Source: CF-39 sp036518215 (GTDB taxonomy: Bacteria; Chloroflexota; Limnocylindria; P2-11E). From it: 64,000 nucleotides of DNA. Below are positions 18,234 through 26,705 of the stretch, piece after piece. Every line of letters starts with the position of its first letter. Position 1 is the stretch's first letter. The notes below the pieces were generated by a model. It saw only the letters and a list, made by a program, of their open reading frames with translations, did no database searches and was not told the DNA's origin. The stretch spans positions 1 through 64,000 of the forward strand of contig DATDNP010000201.1 of NCBI GenBank assembly GCA_036518215.1, read 5' to 3'. The position numbers and the translations under genes are program-made.

Positions 18234-19433
18234 ATGCCCGGAGAGAGCGCGCTCGACGGCGGACTTCGCGAGGCCCTCGGACGCATCAAGACGGCGGACC
18301 TCGTCGTGGGCATCCCCAGCTATCGCAACGCGGCGACCATCGGCCACGTCGCAGCCACGGTCGCCCGCGGTCTGCGAGAGCACTTTCCCGACGCTCGCGT
18401 CGCGCTCGTGAATGCCGACGGCGGCTCGAACGACGGGACGACCGACCGCGTCCGCGAGGCCGCGGCGGACATCCCCGCCGCGGTCGGGCGCTACGTTGGG
18501 CCCTCTGGCAAGGGCTCGGCCTTCCGCGCGATCTTCGAGTGCGCGGTCGCGCTCGATGCGCGCGCGTGCGCCGTCGTCGACTCCGACCTTCGCAGCATCA
18601 CGCCCGAGTGGATCGCGCGGCTCCTCGGCCCGATCGTCCGCGCCGAAGCCGATTACGTCGCGCCGCTCTACGCGCGGCACAAGCACGACGGCACGATCAC
18701 GAACAGCGTCGCCTATCCGCTCACGCGCGCGCTCTACGGACTTCGCGTCCGCCAGCCCATCGGCGGCGAGTTCGGGTTCCACGCCGACCTCGCGCGCGCG
18801 TACCTCGCGCAGCCGGTCTGGGAGAGCGACGTCGCACGCTTCGGTATCGACATCTTCATGACGACCACGGCGATCGCGCGGCACGCGCGGCTCGCACAGG
18901 CGTTCCTCGGCGCGAAGGTCCACGACCCGAAGGACCCCGCCGCCGATCTCGGTCCCATGTTCACGCAGGTCGTCGGCACGCTCTTCCGTCTCGCCGCCGA
19001 GAACGAGAGCGCGTGGCGCGGCATCACCGGCTCGCGGAATGTCGATGTCGTCGGCGACGTCGTGCCGGTCGAGCCGGAGGCGATCGTCGTCGACGCGCTG
19101 CGCCTGCGCGAGAAGTACGAGGCGGGCGCGGCGGAGCAGCGCGCGCTGTGGGACGAGGTGCTCACCGCGCCGGTCCCGCACACGATGGATCCGGACGCGT
19201 GGGCGCGCGTCGTGTTCGACTTCCTCGAGGCGGCGCTCCGGCATCCGCGCGATGCGGAGCGGCTCGCGCGCGGCCTGCTGCCGCTGTACTACGCGCGGGT
19301 GGCCGAGTTCGTCGACGAGGTCCGCGACATGGACACCGCGCGCTCTGAGGACGTGGTCGAGCTCGGCGCGCGCGCGATGGAGAAGGAGAAGCTCGATCGG
19401 CTCGAGGCAGTCGATGAACAGGTAGTCCGATGA
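18234..19433 (+). CDS. GT81-like glycosyltransferase (glucosyl/mannosyl-glycerate synthase type)
   Basis: A 399-residue GT-A glycosyltransferase. It shows VGIPSYRNAATIGHV, the nucleotide-binding LVNADGGSNDGTTDRV and the metal-binding ACAVVDSDLRSI (DxD-like), followed by the acceptor region QPIGGEFGFHADL. The overall pattern resembles GpgS-like enzymes that transfer a sugar from NDP-sugar to 3-phosphoglycerate or a related acceptor, but the homology is looser than in the GpgS fusion at 22829. A strong ribosome site precedes the chosen ATG; a long in-frame extension upstream is only the shadow of dedA. The glycosidase gene follows 73 bases on. Confidence 0.78.
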   Translation: MPGESALDGGLREALGRIKTADLVVGIPSYRNAATIGHVAATVARGLREHFPDARVALVNADGGSNDGTTDRVREAAADIPAAVGRYVGPSGKGSAFRAIFECAVALDARACAVVDSDLRSITPEWIARLLGPIVRAEADYVAPLYARHKHDGTITNSVAYPLTRALYGLRVRQPIGGEFGFHADLARAYLAQPVWESDVARFGIDIFMTTTAIARHARLAQAFLGAKVHDPKDPAADLGPMFTQVVGTLFRLAAENESAWRGITGSRNVDVVGDVVPVEPEAIVVDALRLREKYEAGAAEQRALWDEVLTAPVPHTMDPDAWARVVFDFLEAALRHPRDAERLARGLLPLYYARVAEFVDEVRDMDTARSEDVVELGARAMEKEKLDRLEAVDEQVVR

Positions 19434-19450
19434 GACGCGTACCCGGGGTG

Positions 19451-19469
19451 GCAGGGGCAGAGCCCCTGC
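19451..19469 (+). terminator. Short stem-loop between the GT81-like and glycosidase genes
   Basis: A perfect 8-bp stem with a 3-base loop (gcaggggc-aga-gcccctgc) lies 18 bases after the GT81-like stop. No U-run follows, so it could be an attenuating or processing structure rather than a full terminator. Confidence 0.4.
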
Positions 19470-19490
19470 GAAAAGAGGGTGCGTTGGTCG

Positions 19491-19507
19491 CGGGTGCGAA
19501 GCACCCG
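19491..19507 (+). promoter_or_regulatory. Hairpin abutting the GTG start of the glycosidase gene
   Basis: A 7-bp perfect stem with a GAA loop (cgggtgc-gaa-gcacccg) ends on the G of the GTG start codon at 19507. No Shine-Dalgarno sequence is seen upstream, so the structure could limit translation initiation or mark a leaderless or coupled start. Confidence 0.35.
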
Positions 19508-21621
19508 TGACCGTATCGCTCAAGGAGGATCAGCTCGTCCTCATCACCGAGGATGACGGCGCACTCCCGCTCGGAGCGGCGAGCCCGCTCGGCCTCTACT
19601 ACCACGACACGCAGTTCCTCTCGGGGTATGCCCTGCGGGTGAACGGCGCGCGACCCGTGCTGCTCTCCGCGAATACCGAGCAGAACTACGTGGCGACGTT
19701 CCAGATGATGCATTCGGAGGGCACCGGTGCCCTGTCGGCGGGCCGCCACGGCGCGGCAACGATGTCGATCCGCCGGACGCGCTTCCTCACCGACGGCCTG
19801 CGCGAACGCATCGGCGTCCTGAACGCGAACCCGCGGCCCGTCCGCATCGCGATGGAGCTCGAGTTCGAGGCGTCGTTCCGCGACATGTTCGCGGTGCGCG
19901 GCTATCGAGAGGTGTCGACGCCACCCGCGCCCGTGACGATCGAGCGCCGTGGCGACGCGCTCGTGTTCGAGCGCGTCGGTCGCGACGGCGTGCGTCGCAC
20001 GACGGAGATCGTCGTGCATCCGACGCCCGACCGCATCGAGGGCGCGCACGTGCACATCGAGCGCGACCTCGGACCGCAGGAGGTGCTCACGCTCGAGATC
20101 GCCGTCATCCCGCGCGAGGACGGCGCCGGCGAGGCGCCGTCTCCGGGCCGCTTCGACGACGCGCTCGACGCTCTGAACGCGCGGTACCGCCGTTTCCTGC
20201 GCGCGTGCGCCCGGTACGCGACGAGCTCGGAGACGCTCGACGAGGGGCTCATCACGCGCAGCGCGCTCGACCTGCGCGCGCTCCTCGAGTTCCACCAGGG
20301 CGGTCCGTTCCCCACCGCCGGCATCCCGTGGTACGCGGTCCCGTTCGGGCGCGACGGCCTCATCGCGGCATATCAGACGCTCGCCTGGAACCCCGATCTC
20401 GCGCGCGGCACGCTGCGCCTGCTCGCGCGCTATCAGGGACAGAAGGTCGACGAGTTCACCGAGGAGGCGCCGGGGAAGATCTTCCACGAGCTGCGTCGCG
20501 GCGAGCTCGCGCGGCTCGGCGAGGTGCCGCATCGCCCCTATTACGGATCGGTGGACGCGACGCCGCTCTTCGCGCTCGTCTTCGCGGAGACGGTGAAGTG
20601 GACCGGTGACCGGTCGCTGTGGCGCGATCTGCTCCCGGCGGCGGAGCGCGCGCTCACGTGGTGCGACGGACCGTGGGGCGATCCGGACCGCGACGGGTAC
20701 GTCGAGTACGGCGCCACCGGTACCGCGCTCCGCAGCCAGGGGTGGAAGGACTCGAGCGACTCGCTCTCCTCGCCCGATGGGCAGTGGGCCGAGCTTCCCG
20801 CGGCGCTCGTCGAGGTGCAGGCCTACGTGTACGCCGCGAAGACGGGTCTCGCCGACCTCTACGCGCTCGACGGCGACGACGCGCGCGCCGAACGGCTGCG
20901 CGGAGAGGCGCGCGAGCTGCGCGAGCGCTTCGAGCGCGACTTCTGGATGGTGCACGAGGACTGCTATGCGCAGGCGCTCGACGCGCACAAGAAGCAGGTG
21001 CCGGCGGTCACGAGCAACGCGGCGCACGCGCTCTGGTGCGGCATCGCGGCGCCCGAGCGCGCCGCGGCCCTCGTGCGGCGCCTCATGCAGCCCGACATGT
21101 ACACCGGCTGGGGCCTTCGCACGCTCTCGACGCGCTACCCGACCTACAACCCGATGAGCTACCACAACGGATCGGTCTGGCCGCACGACTCCGCCATCGC
21201 GGCGCACGGGATGGCGCGCTACGGACACCGCGAGGAGGCGAACGAGGTCGTGAGTGGCCTCGTCGAGGCGGGGCGGCGCTTCCCGAACGCGCGGCTCCCG
21301 GAGCTGTTCTGCGGGTTCCAGCGGGACCTCCGCTTCTCGTCGCGTCCCGCCGACTATCTCGTCTCGTGCATCCCGCAGGCGTGGTCGGCCGGCATGGTGT
21401 TCCATTGCCTCCGGACCGTGTTGTGCATGGAGCCTGACCTCGTGAAGCAGCGGCTCCTCCTCGATCCCGTCCTGCCGCCGTGGCTCGAGCGGATCGACGT
21501 GCGCGATCTACGCATCTTCGACACGCACGTCTCGTTCCGCGTCCGCCGCCGGCGCGGCGGCGACCGCATCATCGGCGCGCGCGGTCGCGTCACGCGCGCG
21601 GAGGCCGCATCGCCCGCCTGA
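19507..21621 (+). CDS. Glycogen-debranching-type glycosidase (GDE_N_bis plus alpha/alpha toroid)
   Basis: A 704-residue protein with the GDE_N_bis N-terminal beta domain (about 1-200, with LGLYYHDTQFLSGY) and an amylo-1,6-glucosidase-like helical toroid (about 240-680). The catalytic barrel carries PWYAVPFGRDGLIAAYQTL, YYGSVDATPLFALVFAET, WKDSSDSLSS, NPMSYHNGSVWPHDSAIAA and FCGFQRD. The family removes alpha-linked glucosyl or mannosyl units; related GH63 enzymes hydrolyse glucosyl- or mannosylglycerate. Given its place between GT81-like and GpgS genes, a glycerate glycoside is a plausible substrate, but glycogen or trehalose-type substrates are not excluded. GTG is the only start near the N-terminus. 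Confidence 0.82.
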   Translation: MTVSLKEDQLVLITEDDGALPLGAASPLGLYYHDTQFLSGYALRVNGARPVLLSANTEQNYVATFQMMHSEGTGALSAGRHGAATMSIRRTRFLTDGLRERIGVLNANPRPVRIAMELEFEASFRDMFAVRGYREVSTPPAPVTIERRGDALVFERVGRDGVRRTTEIVVHPTPDRIEGAHVHIERDLGPQEVLTLEIAVIPREDGAGEAPSPGRFDDALDALNARYRRFLRACARYATSSETLDEGLITRSALDLRALLEFHQGGPFPTAGIPWYAVPFGRDGLIAAYQTLAWNPDLARGTLRLLARYQGQKVDEFTEEAPGKIFHELRRGELARLGEVPHRPYYGSVDATPLFALVFAETVKWTGDRSLWRDLLPAAERALTWCDGPWGDPDRDGYVEYGATGTALRSQGWKDSSDSLSSPDGQWAELPAALVEVQAYVYAAKTGLADLYALDGDDARAERLRGEARELRERFERDFWMVHEDCYAQALDAHKKQVPAVTSNAAHALWCGIAAPERAAALVRRLMQPDMYTGWGLRTLSTRYPTYNPMSYHNGSVWPHDSAIAAHGMARYGHREEANEVVSGLVEAGRRFPNARLPELFCGFQRDLRFSSRPADYLVSCIPQAWSAGMVFHCLRTVLCMEPDLVKQRLLLDPVLPPWLERIDVRDLRIFDTHVSFRVRRRRGGDRIIGARGRVTRAEAASPA

Positions 21622-22832
21622 CGCGACAGAAGCGCAGGGTCGTCCTCCTCCACTACACGACGCCATCGATCCTCGGCGGCGTCGAGCAGGTGATGGGCGC
21701 GCACGCGGCCGGGCTCCTCGCGGCGGGCGCGGAGGTCACCGTGCTCGCGGGTCGCGGCCGCACCGCGCCCCCTGGCGTTCGCGTCGTGCGGGTGCGCGAC
21801 GTGGATTCGCGCGCGCCGGCCGTGGAGCGGGATCACGCGTCGCTCGCCGACGGGAAGCGGACGCGAGAGCACGACGCGCTCGTCGCGCGCCTACGCGAGC
21901 GGATCCGGCCGGTCATCGCGAAGGCCGATCGCGTCGTCGTGCACAACGTCTTCACCATGCCGTTCAACCTCGCGCTCACCGAGGTGCTCGCGGGTCTCGC
22001 CGCCGAGGAGCCCGGCCGCTTCGTCGCGTGGATCCACGACATCGCGCGCTACGACGAGCGGTACGCGGCCTTCCACCGTCCGGGAACGCCGTGGGACCTC
22101 ATCGCGCGAGCGCTTCCCGGCGTCGAGTACGTCACGGTCTCGGAGGAGCGCGCGAAGGAGTGGTCCTCGCTCACCGGGCTCGCCGAGTCGCGCATCAGCG
22201 TCGTGCCGAACGGGATCGACATCGGCACCGTCCTCGGCCTGTCGCGCCCGGGCGCCGCGCTCGTCGCGCGCCTCGGGCTCCTCGAATACGACCCGCTCCT
22301 CCTGCTGCCGGCGCGCCTCACGCGACGGAAGCGCATCGAGGCCGCGATCGACGCGACGCTCGCGCTGCGAGCGCGTGGTCACGGCGCGGGCCTCGTCGTC
22401 ACGGGGCTCGTCGGGCCGCACGACCGGACGAACGTCGCGTACCTCAAGGAGCTCGCGGCGCGCGCGTCGCCGCGGGACGGCGTCCATCTGCTCGCCGCCG
22501 AGCGCATCCCCATCGGCTACGAGGTCGTCGTCGACCTCTACGCGCTCGCCGACGTCCTCGTGTTCCCGAGCGCGCACGAGGGCTTCGGCATCCCGATGCT
22601 CGAAGCGGGACTGCACCGCATGCCGATCGTGTGCAGCGACATCCCGGTGCTGCGCGAGACGGGCGGCGACGAGCCGGTGTACGTCCCGACCGACGCGAGC
22701 GGCGACGTCATCGCCGATGCGATCGTCCACGCGCTCGACACCCCGACGATGCGGATGCGACGGCGCGCACGCGGCTTCGCCTGGCCGCGCGTGCTGCGCG
22801 AGAAGGCGCTCCCGGTCATCCTCGGGTCATGA
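21618..22832 (+). CDS. GT4 family glycosyltransferase with a CTG start
   Basis: A GT-B glycosyltransferase of about 404 residues. The N-terminal half has VVLLHYTTPSILGGVEQVMG for acceptor binding. The C-terminal half has SVVPNGIDIGTV, LLLLPARLTRRKRIEAAID and the E-x7-E donor motif in AHEGFGIPMLEAGL. No ATG, GTG or TTG is in frame between the preceding gene's end and the conserved N-terminus, except a GTG 138 bases inside that gene. CTG at 21618-21620 overlaps the upstream TGA and gives MTRQKRRVVLLHY, with GGAGG 13 bases before. The stop overlaps the next ATG. A mannosyl transfer onto glucosyl-3-phosphoglycerate is conceivable but not shown. Confidence 0.82.
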   Translation: MTRQKRRVVLLHYTTPSILGGVEQVMGAHAAGLLAAGAEVTVLAGRGRTAPPGVRVVRVRDVDSRAPAVERDHASLADGKRTREHDALVARLRERIRPVIAKADRVVVHNVFTMPFNLALTEVLAGLAAEEPGRFVAWIHDIARYDERYAAFHRPGTPWDLIARALPGVEYVTVSEERAKEWSSLTGLAESRISVVPNGIDIGTVLGLSRPGAALVARLGLLEYDPLLLLPARLTRRKRIEAAIDATLALRARGHGAGLVVTGLVGPHDRTNVAYLKELAARASPRDGVHLLAAERIPIGYEVVVDLYALADVLVFPSAHEGFGIPMLEAGLHRMPIVCSDIPVLRETGGDEPVYVPTDASGDVIADAIVHALDTPTMRMRRRARGFAWPRVLREKALPVILGS

Positions 22833-24622
22833 AGGTCGTCGCGGTCATCACCGATCCGGAGCGCGAGCGGACGATCGCGGACCTCGCCGTCGCGCTCGCG
22901 AGCGGAGACGACGTGCTCCTCGTGTCCGTCATCGAGGTGCCGGAGGGCGAGCTGCTCGCGTCGGCGCAGCCCGAGGCACGGCGCCGCCGTCGCGCGCTCG
23001 ACCAGCTCGTGCCGCCGGGCTCCGGCGCGCGCACGCACGTGGACGTGGGTCGCCAGGGGTGGGACGCGATCGTCGACCTCGTCGCGCGCGAGCGTCCCGG
23101 TCTCCTCGTCATCGGCTGGCGGCGTCCCGGCTGGGACTACCTCGGCACGACGGTCGACGACATCCTCCGGTCTCCACCGTGCGACATCGCCGTGCTGAAG
23201 GGCAGCGCGTCGCGGGCGAGACGCATCCTCGTCCCGGTCCGCGGCGGCCGGTACGCCGATCTCGCCGCGATGGTCGCGATCGCGTGGGCGCGCGCGAACG
23301 ACGGCAGCGTCACGCTGCTCCACGTCCGCACTCCCTCCGCGCGCCGCGCACCGACGCTCTATCAGCTCCTCGGCGATCGCGCGCTCGACGAGCGCGTCGA
23401 GCGCCTCGTCACGCGCATCGGCGACCCGAGCGAGGTCATCGGCGAGGAGCTGCGCGCGCACGACGGGATCGTGTTCGGCGCGACCGGCCGCGAGAACGCG
23501 CGCGATCCGCTCGGCCCCGTCGGGCAGACGATCGTTCCCGCGGCTCGCTCGGCCGTCATCGTGCGCACCGCGGTGCCCGTCGCGTCGCCGGTGTTCCTGC
23601 CGCAACAGGCGCTCCCGACCGATCGCGCCGGACGCAGCCGCGCCGTCGGCGAGCTCGTGGACGCGTGGTTCGTGCGGAACACGTTCAGCTCGAGCGAGTT
23701 CGCCGACCTCGGCCGCCTCGTCGACGCGAAGGAGCGACAGGGCCTGCGGATCAGCGTCGTGCTGCCGACGCTCAACGAGGCCGCGACGATCCGAAAGGTG
23801 ATCCATGCGATCCGCACGCGGCTCGTCGAACGCTTCCCGCTCGTGGACGAGCTCCTCGTCATCGACTCGCGATCGCAGGACGCGACGCGAGACATCGTCC
23901 GGAGCGAGGGTGTGAAGCTGTACATCCACGACGAGATCCTTCCCGAGTGCGGCTCGTACGTCGGCAAGGGCGAGGCGATGTGGAAGAGCCTGCAGGTGAC
24001 GAGCGGCGACATCGTCGTGTGGATCGACACCGACGTGACGAACACGCATCCGAAGTTCGTGTACGGGATCATCGGGCCGCTCCTCCTCCGTCCCGAGATC
24101 CACTTCGTGAAGGCGTTCTACCAGCGCCCGATCAACGTCGGGGGCGAGATGCAGGCCACCGGCGGCGGACGCGTGACCGAGCTCGCGGCGCGCCCGATCC
24201 TCAACCTCTTCTTCCCGGAGCTCTCCGGTCTCGTCCAGCCGCTCTCGGGAGAGCAGGGCGGCCGGCGCGCGCTCCTCGAGCAGCTCTGCTTCTTCACCGG
24301 CTACGGCGTGGAGACCGGCCTCCTCATCGACACGCTCCAGCGCGCCGGCATCGACGCGATCGCCCAGGTGGACATGAAGCAGCGCATCCACCGGAACCAG
24401 AGCCTGCTCGCGCTGTCCAAAATGAGCTTCGAGATCCTCCAGGTCGCCCTCCGTCGCGTCGGCGAGGCGCACGGCGAGCGGCTGTGGGAGGAGGCGAACT
24501 CGAGCCTGAAGCTCGTGACGACGCAGGAGGGGCGCTTGCATCTGGAGCTGCACGACATCACCGCCGTCGAGCGGCCGCCGATCTCGACCATCCCCGCGTA
24601 CCTCGCGACGCACCAGCGATAG
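22829..24622 (+). CDS. gpgS: Universal stress domain(s) fused to glucosyl-3-phosphoglycerate synthase
   Basis: A 597-residue fusion. Residues 1-250 look like two UspA-type units: the first starts MKVVAVITDPERERTI, the second SRARRILVPVRGGRYADLAAM, with an ATP-loop-like FGATGREN. Residues about 290-597 are a GT81 glucosyl-3-phosphoglycerate synthase, with VVLPTLNEAATIRKVI, DELLVIDSRSQDATRDI, VVWIDTDVTNTHPKF (metal-binding DxD) and FFTGYGVETGLLID. GpgS makes glucosyl-3-phosphoglycerate from NDP-glucose and 3-phosphoglycerate, giving the solute glucosylglycerate or a polysaccharide precursor after dephosphorylation. The partner phosphatase GpgP is absent here. The stress domains suggest nucleotide- or stress-gated activity. 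The ATG overlaps the previous stop (ATGA). Confidence 0.9.
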   Translation: MKVVAVITDPERERTIADLAVALASGDDVLLVSVIEVPEGELLASAQPEARRRRRALDQLVPPGSGARTHVDVGRQGWDAIVDLVARERPGLLVIGWRRPGWDYLGTTVDDILRSPPCDIAVLKGSASRARRILVPVRGGRYADLAAMVAIAWARANDGSVTLLHVRTPSARRAPTLYQLLGDRALDERVERLVTRIGDPSEVIGEELRAHDGIVFGATGRENARDPLGPVGQTIVPAARSAVIVRTAVPVASPVFLPQQALPTDRAGRSRAVGELVDAWFVRNTFSSSEFADLGRLVDAKERQGLRISVVLPTLNEAATIRKVIHAIRTRLVERFPLVDELLVIDSRSQDATRDIVRSEGVKLYIHDEILPECGSYVGKGEAMWKSLQVTSGDIVVWIDTDVTNTHPKFVYGIIGPLLLRPEIHFVKAFYQRPINVGGEMQATGGGRVTELAARPILNLFFPELSGLVQPLSGEQGGRRALLEQLCFFTGYGVETGLLIDTLQRAGIDAIAQVDMKQRIHRNQSLLALSKMSFEILQVALRRVGEAHGERLWEEANSSLKLVTTQEGRLHLELHDITAVERPPISTIPAYLATHQR

Positions 24623-24630
24623 GCGCTCGC

Positions 24631-25479
24631 GTGAAGATCCTTCGGACCGCATCCGAGGCGCGCGCGTGGCGACGCGAGGCCAGGCGCGTGGGTCTCGTGC
24701 CGACGATGGGCGCGCTCCACGCCGGTCACCTCTCGCTCGCCGAGCGCGCGGTGCGCGAGAACGACACCGCGGCGGCATCGATCTTCGTGAACCCGACGCA
24801 GTTCGGCCCGCACGAGGACTTCGCCGCGTACCCGCGTCGCGAGGCCGAGGACCTCGCGATGCTGGAACGCGCGGGGGTCGCGGCGGTCTTCGTGCCGAGC
24901 GTCGCCGAGATGTATCCGGACGGCGATGCGACGCGCGTCCATCCCGGCCCCATCGCGGACCCGCTCGAGGGCGCGGCTCGTCCGGGCCATTTCGTCGGCG
25001 TCGCGACCGTGGTGCTCAAGCTCTTCGCGATCCTCGCGCCGGACGCCGGCTACTTCGGGCAGAAGGACTTCCAGCAGCTGCGCGTGCTGCAGACGATGGC
25101 GCGGGACCTGCGTCTCGGCGTCCGCGTCGTCGGATGTCCGATCGTGCGCGAGCCCGACGGGCTCGCCATGTCCTCGCGGAACGCCTACCTCACGCCGGAG
25201 CAGCGCCGCGACGCGCGCGCGCTCTCGCGCGGGCTGTTCGCGGCGCGCGAGCTCTGGGACCAGGGCGAGCGCGATCCGGATCAGCTTCGCGCGCGCGTCC
25301 GCGAGACGGCGTCGGCGCCCGGCGTATCGCTCGAATACGTCTCCGCCGCGGATCCCATCACGCTCGCCGAGCTGCACGGTGCGGCGGAGCGCACGGTGAT
25401 CTCGCTCGCCGCGCGTGTGGGAAAGGCGAGACTCATCGACAATGTGCTCCTCGGTATGGATGTGAGCGAGTTGTCGTGA
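24631..25479 (+). CDS. panC: Pantothenate synthetase
   Basis: Condenses pantoate and beta-alanine with ATP to pantothenate. The 282-residue chain has GLVPTMGALHAGHLSLAERA with the HIGH-like site, SIFVNPTQFGPHEDFAAYPR, PGHFVGVATVVLKLF, FGQKDFQQLRVL with the second signature, and PDGLAMSSRNAYL. The GTG start follows gpgS by 8 bases. The gene overlaps the MFS gene by 4 bases (GTGA). panE and panB are nearby on the other strand, so three steps of pantothenate synthesis are clustered here; panD is not seen. Confidence 0.97.
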   Translation: MKILRTASEARAWRREARRVGLVPTMGALHAGHLSLAERAVRENDTAAASIFVNPTQFGPHEDFAAYPRREAEDLAMLERAGVAAVFVPSVAEMYPDGDATRVHPGPIADPLEGAARPGHFVGVATVVLKLFAILAPDAGYFGQKDFQQLRVLQTMARDLRLGVRVVGCPIVREPDGLAMSSRNAYLTPEQRRDARALSRGLFAARELWDQGERDPDQLRARVRETASAPGVSLEYVSAADPITLAELHGAAERTVISLAARVGKARLIDNVLLGMDVSELS

Positions 25480-26654
25480 GCCGGCGGAAGCTTCTCGTCG
25501 GGCTCTCCGCCGCGCATTTCGCACAGCACGTCACCAATGGCCTGCTCTCCGCGCTCCTGCCATTCATCAGCGCGACCTTCGCACTCTCCTTCACGGAGGC
25601 CGGGTTCGCGGTGACCGCGTACACGATCGCGTCGGGTGTGATGAACGCGCCGCTCGGCGTGCTCGCCGACCGCGTCGGGTCGCGGCGCGTCATCGTCGGC
25701 GGCCTCGTCCTCGTCGCGGCCACGGGCGTCGCCGTCGGGCTCGCGCCGTCGTACGCCATCCTCCTCCTCGCCCTCGTCGTCATGGGCGTCGCGAGCGCGA
25801 CGTATCACGCGCCGGCGTCGGCGCTCATCGCCGAGACCTTCACGTACGCGCGACGCGGCGTCGCCCTCGGCACGCACACGACCGCGGGCCATCTCGCGTT
25901 CTTCGTCGCGCCGCTCGTCGCCGGCATCCTCGCCCTCACCGGCACCTGGCGGCTCCCCTACGTGCTCTTCTCGCTCGCGCCGCTCGTCTGCGCCTTCGTC
26001 GTCATGCGCATCGCGCCGCCCGGGATGCGCGCGACCGAGCAGCACCGCTGGTTCGCGACCTTCACCGAGATCGGCCGCGTCGCGCGATCGGTCGGCTCGC
26101 TCGTGTCGATCTCGATCGTCGCGCAGGTGCTGCTCTCGAGCGCGCTCGCGTTCCTCACGCTCTTCTACGTGAACGCCCGTGGGGTGTCGCCCGCCGTCGC
26201 GGCCGCCCTCTACGGTGTGCCGCAGCTCGCCGGGCTCTTCGCGGCGCCGCTCTCGGGCGTGCTCTCCGACCGCTTCGGCCGACCCGCCGTGCTCCTCGGT
26301 GCGCTCATCGCGAGCGGCCCGGCTTCATGGCTCCTCGTGACGACGCCCGTCGAGGTCGCGGTGATCCCACTCCTTCTCGTCGGCGCGTGCCTGTCGTTCC
26401 GAGCGACCGCGACGGAGGTGCTCATCATCGATACGACACCGGCCGCGCGACGGTCGACGGTGCTCGGGACGTACTACCTCGTGAATCAGCCCGTCGGCGG
26501 GATCGCCGCGCCGATCTTCGGCGCGATCGCCGACAACGCGGGCATCGCGAACGCCTTCCTCTGGCTCTCCTACGCGTTCGTCGGGCTCTCGGTCGTCGCG
26601 CTCGTTCTCGTCGCCGCCGGGAGCGCGCGGCGCCGCGTCGCGCAGGAGGCATAA
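25476..26654 (+). CDS. Major facilitator superfamily transporter
   Basis: A 392-residue, 12-helix MFS carrier. The N-terminal half has LPFISATFALSFTEAGF, and the loop between helices 2 and 3 reads GVLADRVGSRRVIVGG, the MFS A-motif; the matching loop in the second half is GVLSDRFGRPAVLLGA. It resembles fosmidomycin-resistance/CynX-like drug or anion carriers. The GTG start overlaps the panC stop (GTGA), so pantothenate or pantoate transport is an inference from context alone. A hairpin terminator follows. Confidence 0.85.
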   Translation: MSRRKLLVGLSAAHFAQHVTNGLLSALLPFISATFALSFTEAGFAVTAYTIASGVMNAPLGVLADRVGSRRVIVGGLVLVAATGVAVGLAPSYAILLLALVVMGVASATYHAPASALIAETFTYARRGVALGTHTTAGHLAFFVAPLVAGILALTGTWRLPYVLFSLAPLVCAFVVMRIAPPGMRATEQHRWFATFTEIGRVARSVGSLVSISIVAQVLLSSALAFLTLFYVNARGVSPAVAAALYGVPQLAGLFAAPLSGVLSDRFGRPAVLLGALIASGPASWLLVTTPVEVAVIPLLLVGACLSFRATATEVLIIDTTPAARRSTVLGTYYLVNQPVGGIAAPIFGAIADNAGIANAFLWLSYAFVGLSVVALVLVAAGSARRRVAQEA

Positions 26655-26660
26655 AGAAAG

Positions 26661-26680
26661 ACGGGGCCTCGCGGCCCCGT
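26661..26680 (+). terminator. Hairpin terminator between convergent genes
   Basis: An 8-bp GC-rich stem (acggggcc/ggccccgt) with a 4-base loop begins 7 bases after the MFS stop and precedes the convergent acidic-protein gene. No long U-tract follows. It can serve both directions. Confidence 0.75.
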
Positions 26681-26705
26681 CCTCCGTCACTCGCGATCCT
26701 CGGCG

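Noticed and set aside
18183..19523. N-terminal extension of DedA to a 657-residue protein
   Set aside because: The added part is the antisense shadow of the GT81-like gene. The conserved DedA start is at 18182.
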